Below are positions 51,488 through 63,896 of a stretch of 64,000 bases of DNA, one piece after another. How positions within the stretch are numbered: position 1 is the stretch's first letter; each line of letters starts with the position of its first letter. The position numbers and the translations under genes were made by a program. The notes under the pieces are model-generated. The model saw only the letters and a program-made list of their open reading frames with translations, did no database searches and was not told the origin of the DNA. Origin of the DNA: Planctomonas psychrotolerans (GTDB lineage: Bacteria > Actinomycetota > Actinomycetes > Actinomycetales > Microbacteriaceae); the NCBI RefSeq assembly GCF_008642235.1, contig NZ_SJEV01000002.1, positions 62,001-126,000 of the forward strand, read 5' to 3'.

Positions 51488-51826
51488 TCAGACTCCTTTG
51501 ATCTGTGCGGCAGCAAGCCGATAGTCGGCGCTGGTCAGAAGTCTACCCCGGGCGATTCTGTTCTCCCTGCGCGCCTCGCGCACATCGAGTACGCGCCGGT
51601 AGTCGTCCACCACGTCGGGGTAGTCGCGCAGCACAGCGGGGGTGAAATCGCGCCCCGCCACGTCAGCCGACCGCGCGGACAGCAACTGCGTCTTCTCGGC
51701 GAGGAGCGCTAGTTCGCGGAGGGCCGCCGTCGCTTTGCGGAACAGTCGCACACCGAGATACGCATACATGCCGAGGAGAGCGAGCACGAGCCCGCCCCAG
51801 ATGAGGATCCACGACCACCACGGCAT
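51488..51826 (-). CDS. Small membrane-anchored protein between pafC and tatA, unknown function
   Basis: A 112-residue protein with one N-terminal helix (residues 3-28, WWSWILIWGGLVLALLGMYAYLG), followed by an amphipathic, probably helical cytoplasmic part (ATAALRELALLAEKTQLLSA) and a DVVDDYRRVLDVREARRENR segment. A gene of this form at this place occurs in related actinobacteria as far as I recall; no function is assigned. It is 9 bp after pafC and 3 bp before tatA, so it belongs to the operon. Confidence 0.75.
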   Translation of the reverse strand: MPWWSWILIWGGLVLALLGMYAYLGVRLFRKATAALRELALLAEKTQLLSARSADVAGRDFTPAVLRDYPDVVDDYRRVLDVREARRENRIARGRLLTSADYRLAAAQIKGV

Positions 51827-51835
51827 GAGAACAGG

Positions 51836-52819
51836 CTACAAGTAGCGCGCCGCTCCGGCGGACGCCCAGTCGGCGACGGCCCGGCGCGCGTCCTCCGGCT
51901 GCAGCACCACGACGACTCCGGGCATGCCCGCGATGAGCCGCTTCAGCCCGTGGTAGTGCGCGACCCGCAGCGTCGTCTCCAGCCATCCGTTCCGGGTGGC
52001 GCTCGGACGGGTCTTCGCGCCGTCGGGGATGTAGTCGCCGAGGAGGGGAAGGGCCGCGGCGGCGACGTCGATCGTGACGACGAGGTCCTCCTCCGACGGC
52101 TCGAACAGGGTGTCGGGCAGCGGCAGGTCTTCGGGGCGGTGCTCGATCGGCTTGGTCGTAGCGGTGAGGTGGGTGATACGGTCGAGGCGGAACGTGCGGA
52201 GCGCACCGCGGTCGTGGTCCCAACCGCGGAGGTACCAGTCCTGATCGATCGATTCGATCCGCAGCGGATCCACGTGCCGGCGCTCGCTCGCCCCCCGGGC
52301 GGTGCGGTAGTCGAACTCGACGCGGCGACCATCGGCGACCGCGGCGCGGATGATCCGCAGCTCGTCGTCGGAATCCGATCCGGCGACGGCGACCTGGCTC
52401 GGATTCGAGGACGAGCCGCGCGCGAGCTTCGCCATCAACGACGTGACGATCTCCCGATCCGCGTGCTCCGGCAGCGCCGACAGGTACTGCAGTCCGGCGA
52501 TGAGCGCGGCCGCCTCGCGCGCGGAGAAGCGCGGCGAGTCGTCGATGGCCACCATGTGGGTGAGCACGATCTGGTCGTTCTGCTCGAAGTCGTCCCAGGC
52601 GATGTCGAACAGGTCACCGTGCTGGTAGGAACTGGTGTCGCCCGGCACTCCCGACACCGCGATGAGCCGCACGGCCTTCCGCAGCTGCTCGGGGCTGACC
52701 CGGAAGTGCGCAGCGGCCTCAGCGACGCTGACCGGCCCGCGCTCCGTGAGGTACGGCACGAGAGCGAGGAGGAAGGTGAGTTTGTCCTGCGCCTGCAGCG
52801 GCGCCTGCCGCTCAGCCAC
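51836..52819 (-). CDS. pafC: Transcriptional activator PafC (WYL domain)
   Basis: A 327-residue protein with an N-terminal HTH (residues 10-60, VSVAEAAAHFRVSPEQLRKA), a WYL domain near residues 150-220 (VEFDYRTARG...RHVDPLRIESIDQDWYLRGWD, quoted in part) and a WCX C-terminal part. With PafB it forms the heterodimer that activates DNA-damage genes independently of LexA in mycobacteria. GTG at 52819 overlaps the pafB stop by 8 bases, so they are coupled. The frame upstream of it is pafB in another frame. Confidence 0.94.
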   Translation of the reverse strand: MAERQAPLQAQDKLTFLLALVPYLTERGPVSVAEAAAHFRVSPEQLRKAVRLIAVSGVPGDTSSYQHGDLFDIAWDDFEQNDQIVLTHMVAIDDSPRFSAREAAALIAGLQYLSALPEHADREIVTSLMAKLARGSSSNPSQVAVAGSDSDDELRIIRAAVADGRRVEFDYRTARGASERRHVDPLRIESIDQDWYLRGWDHDRGALRTFRLDRITHLTATTKPIEHRPEDLPLPDTLFEPSEEDLVVTIDVAAAALPLLGDYIPDGAKTRPSATRNGWLETTLRVAHYHGLKRLIAGMPGVVVVLQPEDARRAVADWASAGAARYL

Positions 52820-53864
52820 GGTCGATCCCGGTGGTGTCGTCGGCCCCGGCGGTGTCCGCGGTGATCGAGGCGCCGTGCGCCTCCGCGGTGGCGGTGAGGC
52901 GATCGAGAACGGCCTCGCGCAGCCACTCCGGTTCGATGACGACCACTTCGGGACCGTACCCGGCGAGCTCATCGGCGATCAGGTTGAGGTCCGAGTAATG
53001 CAGGGTGACCCGGTTCTCACCGGTGACCTCGCTGCCCTTGCGCCGCGTGAGGCGAGCGGCGGCATCCGTGCCCGGCTCCACGTCGATGACCCCGACACCG
53101 TTCTCCCAGATCTCATCGAGTTCGCGGAGTGCGCGCTCCGCGTGGTCGCTGCCCGTGTCGTCGAAGCTGGCACCGGTGAGGGTGACCGGACCGACGATCC
53201 GCGAGAGGAGGAAGGTGCGGGTCTCCTCCGCATCCTGGTCGATGCCGTGCACGTGCCAGCGGCCCTGATGCTGCACCAGGGCCAACGGCGCGAGCGTCCG
53301 CAGGCGCGCCTCCGCGTTGCCCGGCTTCAGGTAACCGAAGCGCACGATGTGGCGGCGCTCGAGCGCGATGCTCAGCGGGTCGAACGCGGACTCCCGCACG
53401 CGGAGGCGCGGCGCGTAGCCGATCATGGGTTCGTCGGACTCCACCCCGAGGGAGCGCAGCTTCATGAGGGCTCGCCGGGACTCCGCGCTCAGCGACCCCT
53501 CCCGCCACACCATCGCGGCGAGGTTGAGCAGCGTGGTCTCGGCTCCGGAGAACGTGATGTCGAGCGGCAACTCGTAGCTGCCGCGTGGGATGCGGTAGCG
53601 CAGGATGTGGTTGTTACCGGTCTGCCCCGGGTCCTCGATCGTCTCCAACGGCACGCCGAGTTCGCGGATGTCGTCTTTGTCGCGTTCGAACTGCCGCTCG
53701 AGGTTGGCGTTGTCACCGCCCATGCGGTACTTCTGCCGGTAACCCTGAACGGTGGAGAGCACCTCGTTCTTCGTGAGGCCGGACTGGGTGGCGAGCAGAG
53801 CGAGCACCAGGCTGAAGAGGCGCTCCTCCACCGGCACGCGGGGCGCGGACTTCTGGTCGGTCAC
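52812..53864 (-). CDS. pafB: Transcriptional activator PafB (WYL domain)
   Basis: A 350-residue paralogue of PafC. It has an N-terminal HTH (LFSLVLALLATQSGLTKNEVL), a WYL domain (HIVRFGYLKPGNAEAR, LVQHQGRWHVHGID) and a WCX C-terminal domain. PafB and PafC act together on the mitomycin-type DNA damage response, perhaps sensing single-stranded DNA by WYL. In mycobacteria the genes follow pafA of the proteasome; here an FKBP lipoprotein gene precedes pafB by 42 bp and no pup, dop, prcBA or pafA is found in the window. Confidence 0.94.
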   Translation of the reverse strand: MTDQKSAPRVPVEERLFSLVLALLATQSGLTKNEVLSTVQGYRQKYRMGGDNANLERQFERDKDDIRELGVPLETIEDPGQTGNNHILRYRIPRGSYELPLDITFSGAETTLLNLAAMVWREGSLSAESRRALMKLRSLGVESDEPMIGYAPRLRVRESAFDPLSIALERRHIVRFGYLKPGNAEARLRTLAPLALVQHQGRWHVHGIDQDAEETRTFLLSRIVGPVTLTGASFDDTGSDHAERALRELDEIWENGVGVIDVEPGTDAAARLTRRKGSEVTGENRVTLHYSDLNLIADELAGYGPEVVVIEPEWLREAVLDRLTATAEAHGASITADTAGADDTTGIDRG

Positions 53865-53906
53865 GATCGGCTCCTCGAACGGACGGTGCTCGTGCTGCGG
53901 TGCGAC

Positions 53907-54890
53907 CTAATCGGTCACGCCGAGCACGTCGATCACGAAGACGAGAGTGGACCCGGCGGGGATCGATCCGGATGCCTCGTCGCCGTAGGCGACGTCGGGC
54001 GGCAGCACGGCGAGCACCTGGTCGCCGACCTGAGCGCCGATGAGCGCATCCGCGAAGCCTTTGACCACGCCCTGCTGCTCGGCACTGCCCTCCTGCGCGG
54101 GGAAGCTGACGGGGGTGCCCCGCGTCCAGCTGGAGTCGAAGACCTCGCCGGAGTCCCAGAGCACGCCGGTGTAGTGCACCATGACGGTGTCACCCTCGCT
54201 GACCTCGACTCCGTCGCCCTCGCGCAGCAGCGTCTCGCGGTATTCGTCGGGCGCCGCGCTCGGCGGAATGGTGATGCCGGGCACGCCGTCGTGGTCGGTG
54301 ACGACGGACGGGAAGCCCGCGCGGGCGGGGCGCGGATCACCGGTAGCACGGCTCGGGAACGTCTCGATCACGTCGGCCACGAACACGAGGGTGTCGTCGG
54401 CGCCGACGCCGAGCTGGCTGCTCCCGGTCTCGCCGAAGGCATCCTCGGGCGGAACGGCGACAGCGACGCGGGATCCCTCGGTGGCGCACTGCATGGCCTC
54501 CTGGAAGCCCGCGATACCGGTGAGCGCCTGAAGGGTGATGAGTTGGGGCTCGCCGGTGCTTTGGTCGACGCCAATCGGACCGTACGGCTGGATGACCTCG
54601 CCGGTGCGGCCGTTGTAGACGGCGAAGTTCGCGAACATGGGGGTGAGCATCGAGACCGACTCACCGGCGCCGTCTTCCAGGATGGAGACCTGGGTGCTGC
54701 TCGCCACGAGCGGCGTGGGGAAGGACAGGTCGTCGAGGGAGTCGCCAGCGGCGCCGGTCGCGGCGATGGCCTCGGACGCGTTGCCGGAGGTCACGTCGCA
54801 GGTGGGCTCGACGGTGCTGCCGGGCGTGCTGCAGGCCGTCAGACCCAGTAGGAGTCCGGCACTGGTGATGAGCGCGGCAGTCGTGCGCAC
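53907..54890 (-). CDS. FKBP-type peptidyl-prolyl isomerase lipoprotein with tandem FKBP domains
   Basis: A 327-residue lipoprotein from GTG at 54890 (GAGGA upstream). Signal peptide with lipobox LTAC, Cys20 lipidated. Two FKBP domains follow: the first, more divergent (residues about 60-185, ALTGIAGFQEAMQCATEGS, ending DDTLVFVADVIE) and the second, well conserved (residues 220-325, VMVHYTGVLWDSGEVFDSSW, GFADALIGAQVGDQVLAVLPP, STLVFVIDVLG). They assist folding of secreted proteins outside the membrane. It lies upstream of pafB on the same strand. Confidence 0.92.
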   Translation of the reverse strand: MRTTAALITSAGLLLGLTACSTPGSTVEPTCDVTSGNASEAIAATGAAGDSLDDLSFPTPLVASSTQVSILEDGAGESVSMLTPMFANFAVYNGRTGEVIQPYGPIGVDQSTGEPQLITLQALTGIAGFQEAMQCATEGSRVAVAVPPEDAFGETGSSQLGVGADDTLVFVADVIETFPSRATGDPRPARAGFPSVVTDHDGVPGITIPPSAAPDEYRETLLREGDGVEVSEGDTVMVHYTGVLWDSGEVFDSSWTRGTPVSFPAQEGSAEQQGVVKGFADALIGAQVGDQVLAVLPPDVAYGDEASGSIPAGSTLVFVIDVLGVTD

Positions 54891-55011
54891 GGGTCCTCGT
54901 TTCGACAAAAGAACGTGGGTCGGTCCGGTCGCGGCGATGCCGCGTCGGGCTCCGACAATCTTAGTGACGATTACTCCCGGCGGCTCCGCACCGTGCGCCG
55001 TCCCCACCCTT

Positions 55012-56903
<1,892 letters not shown>

Positions 56904-56991
56904 GGCGACTGAGTCTATCCGGGCCCGCCACGCCTATCCTTGACCAGAGGCTTCCGAGCGGTGGCCGTTGTGAGCAAGGTGGGAGCCCGAA

Positions 56992-57936
56992 TTGGCGGAA
57001 GGCACGAGCCTGTCGAGTGGACGACTGATGGTCGTCGCGTTCGAAGGATGGAACGACGCGGGCGAAGCGGCGAGTGGAGCCGTGCGCGCGCTGAAGGACC
57101 TGCTCGACCTCATTCCCCTGGCGCAGGTGGACCCGCAGGAGTACTTCGACTTCCAGTTCACCCGGCCGCAGGTCGTGCAGGACGACGATGGACGACGCCT
57201 CATCGAATGGCCCGGAGCGACGATCTACGGTCCCCGTGAGCCGAAGGCCCCCGGCCTGCCGCTCGCCGCCGACGCCGACCTCGCCGTCAGTGGCGACAAC
57301 GGGGGCAACATCTACCTCCTGCTCGGCACCGAGCCGTCGAGACGGTGGAAGAACTTCACCGCCGAGGTGCTCGATACCGCGCGGACCGCGGGCGTGCAGG
57401 CCATCGTGCTGCTGGGAGCCCTGCTCGCCGACGTGCCGCACACCCGGCCCATCTCGGTCTTCGCCACCAGCGAGAACGCCACGGTGCGCACGGAGCTCGG
57501 CATCGAACGCAGCACCTATGAGGGGCCGGTCGGCATCCTCTCGGTGATCGCGGAGGCGGCCGAGGCGATCGGCATCCCGACCGTCTCGGTGTGGGCCTCC
57601 GTGCCGCACTACGTGCACAACGCGCCGTCGCCCAAGGCCACGCTCGCGTTGATCGACCGCCTCGAGGAGATGGTCGATGTGGTCATCCCCCGCGCCGCCA
57701 TGGTGGAGGAGGCGGCGGCCTGGGAGACCGGAATCGACGCGCTCGCCGGCGAGGACGAGGAGATGGCCGCGTACATCGAGCAGCTCGAACAGGCGCGCGA
57801 CACGGTGGACTCCCCCGAGGCGAGTGGCGAGGCGATCGCGCAGGAGTTCGAGAAGTATCTGCGTCGCGACGACGGACGGGATGGCCGCGGCGACCGGGGC
57901 GACCGTCCCGACGAGCCGCGCCGCCCCCGCGAGTAG
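56992..57936 (+). CDS. PAC2-family protein
   Basis: A 314-residue protein. LMVVAFEGWNDAGEAASGAV, LLLGTEPSRRWKNF, and SVWASVPHYVHNAPSPKATLAL are typical of PAC2 (proteasome assembly chaperone 2-like) proteins of actinobacteria. The ends are acidic and Arg/Asp-rich. In this organism, which shows no proteasome genes here, the name is only by fold. TTG at 56992 is the probable start, after GGTGGGAG. It is divergent from the HAD gene by 88 bp and meets gdhA 9 bp away, facing it. Confidence 0.9.
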   Translation: MAEGTSLSSGRLMVVAFEGWNDAGEAASGAVRALKDLLDLIPLAQVDPQEYFDFQFTRPQVVQDDDGRRLIEWPGATIYGPREPKAPGLPLAADADLAVSGDNGGNIYLLLGTEPSRRWKNFTAEVLDTARTAGVQAIVLLGALLADVPHTRPISVFATSENATVRTELGIERSTYEGPVGILSVIAEAAEAIGIPTVSVWASVPHYVHNAPSPKATLALIDRLEEMVDVVIPRAAMVEEAAAWETGIDALAGEDEEMAAYIEQLEQARDTVDSPEASGEAIAQEFEKYLRRDDGRDGRGDRGDRPDEPRRPRE

Positions 57937-57945
57937 CGCCCCGCG

Positions 57946-59325
<1,380 letters not shown>

Positions 59326-59463
59326 TCATCGTCGAGCCTCCGAGCCTAACGCTGTCGCGGCACGCGTTTCTCACTCGCGGCCCGCGACGCATCACCTACC
59401 GGGAGTGGAGGGCACGTGCCGGGACGGAGGGTGGGATTGGGGTGGGGTTCGTGCGGGGCGGGG

Positions 59464-60759
59464 TCAGCGAGCGAGGTCGATGCCGAGGAGGGCGTCGATG
59501 AGGTCGACCGCGACGGGCGCAGCCGTGCCGGGGTGCGCCGCCACCCAGTCGTCGATCGCATCGAGGGCGGACGGCGTGTCGAGATCGAAGCCGAGGTGCT
59601 TGCGCACCGCTGCGAGCAGGTCGGATGCGTCACCATCGGCGACATACGCGCCGAGCGCACCGTCGGCGCCGTCGCCCGCCGACCCCGTGAGGGACTGCCA
59701 GCGGGCGAGGCGGGCGATGGCCTCATCGAGCACCGCATCCGTCCACTCCCAGTCCGACCGGTAGTGGTGCGCGAGCACGGCGAGTCGGATGGCGCGGGGA
59801 TCGACTCCGCGCTCCCGCAGGCGCGATACCAGCACGAGATTGCCGAGCGACTTGCTCATCTTCTCGCCCTGATACGCCACCATGCCGGTGTGCGAGTAGA
59901 TGCAGGCGAAGTGCTTGCCGGTGAGGGCGGAGGCGTGCCCGGCCGACATCTCGTGGTGGGGGAAGATCAGGTCGGAGCCCCCGCCCTGCACGGTGACGGC
60001 GTCGCCGAGGTGACGCAACGCGATGACGGAGCACTCGACGTGCCAGCCGGGGCGACCGCTGCCGACACGGCTGGGCCACGACGGCTCGCCCGGTCGGGCC
60101 GCCAGCCACAGCAGCGGGTCGAGGCGGTTGCGCTTGCCCTCGCGGTCGGGGTCTCCGCCGCGCTCGGCGAAGAAGCGCAGCATCGTGTCGGCGTCGTAGT
60201 TGCTCTCCTGGCCGAGGCGCCAGGGAGTGCCGGATTCGGCCCGCGCGATGTCGAAGTACACGTCCGCCGCATCCGGGTCGACGGCGCTCGGTGCGGGCAC
60301 GGAGTAGGCGTACCCCGTGTCGACGAGCTGCTCCACGGCATCCGCGATCTCGTCGATCACCTCGCTGACGGCGATGAACTCGTCGGGCGGCAGCACCCGC
60401 AGGCTCTCCATGTCGTCGCGGAACAGCTGCGTCTGCTCGGCGGCGAGGTCGCGCCAGTCGACGCCGGTGGCGGTGGCGCGCTCGAGGAGCGGATCGTCGA
60501 TGTCGGTGACGTTCTGCACGTAGCGCACATCGTATCCGGCGTCACGCCACACGCGCTGCAGCGTATCGAACGCGATGTAGGTGGCGGCGTGGCCGAGATG
60601 CGTGGCGTCGTACGGCGTGATGCCGCACACGTACACGCCCGCCTTGTTATCGCCCGAGCACTCGGCGAGCGACAGACGCTGCGCCGCCGTGTCGAACACG
60701 AGCGGCGGCGTGCTGGCGCCCGGAAGGGAGGGAACGGGAAGGGATGCCCACGAGTGCAT
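59464..60759 (-). CDS. mshC: L-cysteine:1D-myo-inositol 2-amino-2-deoxy-alpha-D-glucopyranoside ligase MshC
   Basis: A 431-residue homologue of cysteinyl-tRNA synthetase that ligates Cys to GlcN-inositol in mycothiol synthesis. It has the HIGH-like THLGHA after YVCGITPYDA, zinc-site Cys in HVECSVIAL, and KMSKSLGN. The anticodon-binding part is short, and the long SLPVPSLPGASTPPLVFDT start is the MshC type rather than CysS. This places the host among mycothiol producers. It is 9 bp after uppP, on the same strand, and may be cotranscribed with it. Confidence 0.95.
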   Translation of the reverse strand: MHSWASLPVPSLPGASTPPLVFDTAAQRLSLAECSGDNKAGVYVCGITPYDATHLGHAATYIAFDTLQRVWRDAGYDVRYVQNVTDIDDPLLERATATGVDWRDLAAEQTQLFRDDMESLRVLPPDEFIAVSEVIDEIADAVEQLVDTGYAYSVPAPSAVDPDAADVYFDIARAESGTPWRLGQESNYDADTMLRFFAERGGDPDREGKRNRLDPLLWLAARPGEPSWPSRVGSGRPGWHVECSVIALRHLGDAVTVQGGGSDLIFPHHEMSAGHASALTGKHFACIYSHTGMVAYQGEKMSKSLGNLVLVSRLRERGVDPRAIRLAVLAHHYRSDWEWTDAVLDEAIARLARWQSLTGSAGDGADGALGAYVADGDASDLLAAVRKHLGFDLDTPSALDAIDDWVAAHPGTAAPVAVDLIDALLGIDLAR

Positions 60760-60768
60760 GCGGTTCTC

Positions 60769-61593
60769 CTATGCGGCGATGACGCCGGTGGCGAGCAGCA
60801 CGAGCAGCACTCCGCCGAGCAGGATGCGGTAGATGACGAAGGGCAGGAAGCTCTTCGTCTTGATGTAGTTCATGAGGAACGCGATGACGGCGAGACCCAC
60901 GCCGAACGCCACGACGGTGGCGACCAGCGTCTCCAGCGGGCCGTACACCCCGGTCTCGTCGAAGCTCTGCAGCAGCTCGTAGAAGCCGCTGCCGAAGACG
61001 GCGGGCACGGCGAGCAGGAACGCGTACTCCGCCGCGGCCGGTCGCGAGTAGCCCATGAAGAGGCCGGCCGTGGTGGTGGCACCGGACCGGGAGACGCCGG
61101 GGATGAGTGCGAGCGCCTGCGCGAATCCGTAGACGACGCCGTGTCCGACGGTGAGGTGCTCGAGGTCGCGCGTGCGCCGTCCCAGCCGGTCTGCGATGCC
61201 CAGGAGGATCCCGAAGACGATCAGCACGATGGCGATCAGCCAGAGCGAGCGGAACGTGTCGCGGATGATGTCCTGGAAGACGAAGCCGAGCACGCCGATG
61301 GGCAGGCTGCCGAGGATGATGAGCCAGCCCATGCGCGCATCCGGATCGTTCTTCGGCACGGAGCCGCGGAGCGAGCCGAACCAGCGGGCGATGATGCGCA
61401 CAATGGTCTTGCGGAAGTAGAGGAGCACCGCGGCCTCGGTCCCGATCTGGGTGATCGCGGTGAAGGTGGCGCCGGGGTCGGTCGCCCCTTCGAAGAAGAG
61501 TCCGGTGACTCGGAGGTGTGCGCTGGAAGAGATGGGGAGGAACTCGGTGAGACCCTGTACCAGGCCGAGGATGATCGCCTCAATAAAACCCAA
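60769..61593 (-). CDS. uppP: Undecaprenyl-diphosphatase
   Basis: A 274-residue protein with seven or eight helices. The active-site parts [18 protein letters not shown] (with Glu of the ExxxE region) and [10 protein letters not shown] are intact. It recycles undecaprenyl pyrophosphate to the phosphate carrier for peptidoglycan and other surface polymers, including the exopolysaccharide locus in this window if that uses such a carrier. ATG at 61593. It precedes mshC by 9 bp. Confidence 0.96.
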   Translation of the reverse strand: MGFIEAIILGLVQGLTEFLPISSSAHLRVTGLFFEGATDPGATFTAITQIGTEAAVLLYFRKTIVRIIARWFGSLRGSVPKNDPDARMGWLIILGSLPIGVLGFVFQDIIRDTFRSLWLIAIVLIVFGILLGIADRLGRRTRDLEHLTVGHGVVYGFAQALALIPGVSRSGATTTAGLFMGYSRPAAAEYAFLLAVPAVFGSGFYELLQSFDETGVYGPLETLVATVVAFGVGLAVIAFLMNYIKTKSFLPFVIYRILLGGVLLVLLATGVIAA

Positions 61594-61626
61594 TGAACAC
61601 TCCAGCTTCGGTGACCGCTGGAGCGA

Positions 61627-62940
61627 TCAGTAGTCGAGCAGCAGGTCAGTCAACACCCGCCTGCCAAAGACTAATGCGTCGAGCGGCACCCGCTCGTCCA
61701 CACCGTGGAACATCGATGGGAAGTCGAGGCTCGCGGGCAGTTGCAGCGGTGCGAAGCCGTAGCCGGTGATGCCGATCAGGCTGAGCGCCTTGTTGTCGGT
61801 GCCGCCGGAGAGAAGGTAGGGCAGCACCTCCGCCTCGGGGTCGTGATGCTTGAGCTTCTGCACCATGGCCTCGACGAGCGGTCCACCGAAGGGATTCTCG
61901 AGCCCCACGTCCTGGTGCACCACCACGACCTCGACGCCGTCTCCCGCGAGTTCGCGCACCCGCTCGAGCACGGCATCCTCCTCACCCGGAAGCACCCGGA
62001 TGTCGACGAGCGCCTCCGCCGTGTCGGGAATGACGTTGTGCTTGTACCCGGCCTTCAGCAGCGTGGGGTTGGTGGTGGTGCGCAGCGTCGCCTGGATGAA
62101 CTTGGCGGCCGTGCCGGTGGCGATGGCGATCTCGTCGGGGGCGAGCTGCTTCGCATCCATGCCGATGATGGCGGCCACGCGGTCGAGCAGCGAGCGAGTG
62201 GTGTCGGTGAGGTGCACGGGCCACTCCTGGCTGCCGATGCGGGCGATCGCGCCGGCGAGGCGGGTGACGGCGTTGTCGCGGTTCACCTGCGAACCGTGGC
62301 CTGCCGTGCCGCGGGCGATGAGCCGCACCCAGACGAGCGCCTTCTCCCCCGTCTGCAACAGGTAGGCGCGCTGGCCGTCGAGGTCGATCGAGTAGCCGCC
62401 GACCTCGCTGATGGCCTCGGTCGCGCCGTCGAACAGCTCAGGGTGGTTCTCCACCAGGTAGTGCGAGCCCTCGATGCCGCCCGCCTCCTCGTCGGCGAGG
62501 AAGCCGAGCACGAGCTCGCGTTCCGGCTGCCGGCCTGAGGTGAGGATGTCGTCGACCGACGCGAGGATCATCGCGTCCATGTTCTTCATGTCGACCGCGC
62601 CGCGGCCCCAGAGCAGGCCGTCCTTGATGACGCCGCCGAAGGGGTCGACAGACCAGTTGGCCGGGTCGGCCGGCACCACGTCGAGGTGACCGTGCACCAC
62701 GAGCGCGGGCTTGCTCGAATTGCGGCCGGGGACGCGCGCGACCACGCTGGTGCGGCCGGGCGCCGCCTCGAACATCTGCGGTTCGAGGCCGAGCCGACGC
62801 AGGTGCGCCTCCACGTATTCGGCCGCCTCGGTCTCCCCGTTCGACCGGCCCTCGCCGTAGTTCGTGGTGTCGAACCGGATCAGGTCGCGGGCGATCTCCG
62901 CCGTGAGGTCGAGTTCCGTGGGCTCCTGCGCATCGCTCAT
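61627..62940 (-). CDS. M20/M25/M40-family metallopeptidase
   Basis: A 437-residue di-zinc hydrolase of the ArgE/DapE/CPG2 group. Metal ligands are seen in VVHGHLDVVPAD (His, Asp), RGAVDMKN (bridging Asp), and DEEAGG (Glu pair). The dimerisation domain lies at residues about 195-315. The last His is in MFHGVDERVP. The substrates may be peptides or N-acyl amino acids. There is no signal peptide. ATG at 62940. It is 33 bp upstream of uppP on the same strand. Confidence 0.93.
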   Translation of the reverse strand: MSDAQEPTELDLTAEIARDLIRFDTTNYGEGRSNGETEAAEYVEAHLRRLGLEPQMFEAAPGRTSVVARVPGRNSSKPALVVHGHLDVVPADPANWSVDPFGGVIKDGLLWGRGAVDMKNMDAMILASVDDILTSGRQPERELVLGFLADEEAGGIEGSHYLVENHPELFDGATEAISEVGGYSIDLDGQRAYLLQTGEKALVWVRLIARGTAGHGSQVNRDNAVTRLAGAIARIGSQEWPVHLTDTTRSLLDRVAAIIGMDAKQLAPDEIAIATGTAAKFIQATLRTTTNPTLLKAGYKHNVIPDTAEALVDIRVLPGEEDAVLERVRELAGDGVEVVVVHQDVGLENPFGGPLVEAMVQKLKHHDPEAEVLPYLLSGGTDNKALSLIGITGYGFAPLQLPASLDFPSMFHGVDERVPLDALVFGRRVLTDLLLDY

Positions 62941-63092
62941 TCCTTCACGCTACCCGCTCCGGATGGCGCATCCGGCCGGTGGTGCGCGCGGCTGATCCGC
63001 TCGGTCGCCGCGACGAGGGCGAGCGAGCGAAGGGGGTCGGAGTTTCGTGCTAATCTCGGTTGTCGGTTGATCCGCAAGGTGAAATCGGATGC

Positions 63093-63177
63093 GCGCGGAT
63101 GGCGGAAATGGCAGACGCGCTAGCTTGAGGTGCTAGTGCCCGTATAGGGCGTGGGGGTTCAAGTCCCCCTTCGCGCA
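63093..63177 (+). tRNA. tRNA-Leu (GAG)
   Basis: An 85-base class II tRNA: acceptor GCGCGGA with TTCGCGC, D-loop beginning GCGGAAATGGCAGACGC, anticodon stem CTAGC/GCTAG around TTGAGGT (anticodon GAG), long variable arm (TGCCCGTATAGGGCG), T-arm GGGGG/CCCCC around TTCAAGT, and discriminator A. CCA is not encoded. Confidence 0.95.
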
Positions 63178-63218
63178 CACTGTGTTGAGACAGTGGCTCT
63201 CCAGAAATGTGGAGCCGA

Positions 63219-63263
63219 GAAGAGGGTCGGTTCGGGCTGAGAAGCCCGGGCCGGCCCTCTTTT
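63219..63263 (+). terminator. Rho-independent terminator after tRNA-Leu
   Basis: AAGAGGG...CGG pairs with CCGGCCCTCTT, with inner CGGGCT/AGCCCG, and is followed by TTTTG. It lies 42 bases after the tRNA and before the convergent GNAT gene. Confidence 0.8.
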
Positions 63264-63278
63264 GTGCGCCCGCGCCAC

Positions 63279-63896
63279 TCACGACCGGGCGGGCCGCCAC
63301 ATCGTCGGCACCACCGGGCCGTTCGGCAGCCGTATTTCGCCGACGGTGCCGAAGCCGAAGCGCTCGTAGAAGGGAACGTTGGCCTCCGAGCTCGACTCGA
63401 GGTACGCCGGCATGCCGCGACCGTCGACCTCGGCGAGGGCCTTCCGCATGAGGGCCGTCCCCACGCCTCTCCCCTGCAGCTCCGGACGGGTCCCCAGATC
63501 GGAGAGATAGAAGTGCGGTTCCTCCGGATGCGCCCTCTCGTATGCGGTCGTCATGGTCAGGCTGCGCACAGTGGCGCCGCCCATCACGCGGATCAGTTCG
63601 GGAAGCGCACGCACCTCACTGGCTCTACTCGACTTCCATCGTTCCGGCGGGTCCCACATCGCGCCGCCGACCGTGCGGCCATGGAGGTCGGCGACGTAAC
63701 AGTGACCGTGCACCACGTGGAAGCGCCGGGCGAGCATCCGGAAGACGGCGGGCATCCGGCGCTCCCGCTCGTCGTCCCGCGGGACGAGCCAGGAGACCAC
63801 CGGATCGGTCTGGAACGCGGCGGCCAAGGCGGACGCCAATGCGTCGACGTCTCGCTGCGTCGCGACGCGTACCAGCACAGAGGACGACGCCTGCAC
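63279..63896 (-). CDS. GNAT-family N-acetyltransferase
   Basis: A GCN5-like acetyltransferase of about 205 residues. The acetyl-CoA pyrophosphate loop is ELQGRGVGTALM (Q/RxxGxG/A), preceded by FYLSDLGTRP and followed by YLESSSEANVPFYERFGF. It transfers acetyl from acetyl-CoA to an amine; the acceptor is unknown. GTG at 63896 begins VQASSSVLVRVAT, where the domain starts; the frame is open to 63992 and a longer form cannot be excluded. The last 100 bp of the window hold no further gene that I can support. Confidence 0.85.
   Translation of the reverse strand: MQASSSVLVRVATQRDVDALASALAAAFQTDPVVSWLVPRDDERERRMPAVFRMLARRFHVVHGHCYVADLHGRTVGGAMWDPPERWKSSRASEVRALPELIRVMGGATVRSLTMTTAYERAHPEEPHFYLSDLGTRPELQGRGVGTALMRKALAEVDGRGMPAYLESSSEANVPFYERFGFGTVGEIRLPNGPVVPTMWRPARS

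Noticed and set aside
52635-54851. 738-residue plus-strand frame opposite pafB and the FKBP gene
   Set aside because: Arg/Gly/Asp-rich shadow; the minus-strand genes have WYL and FKBP motifs and proper start sites.
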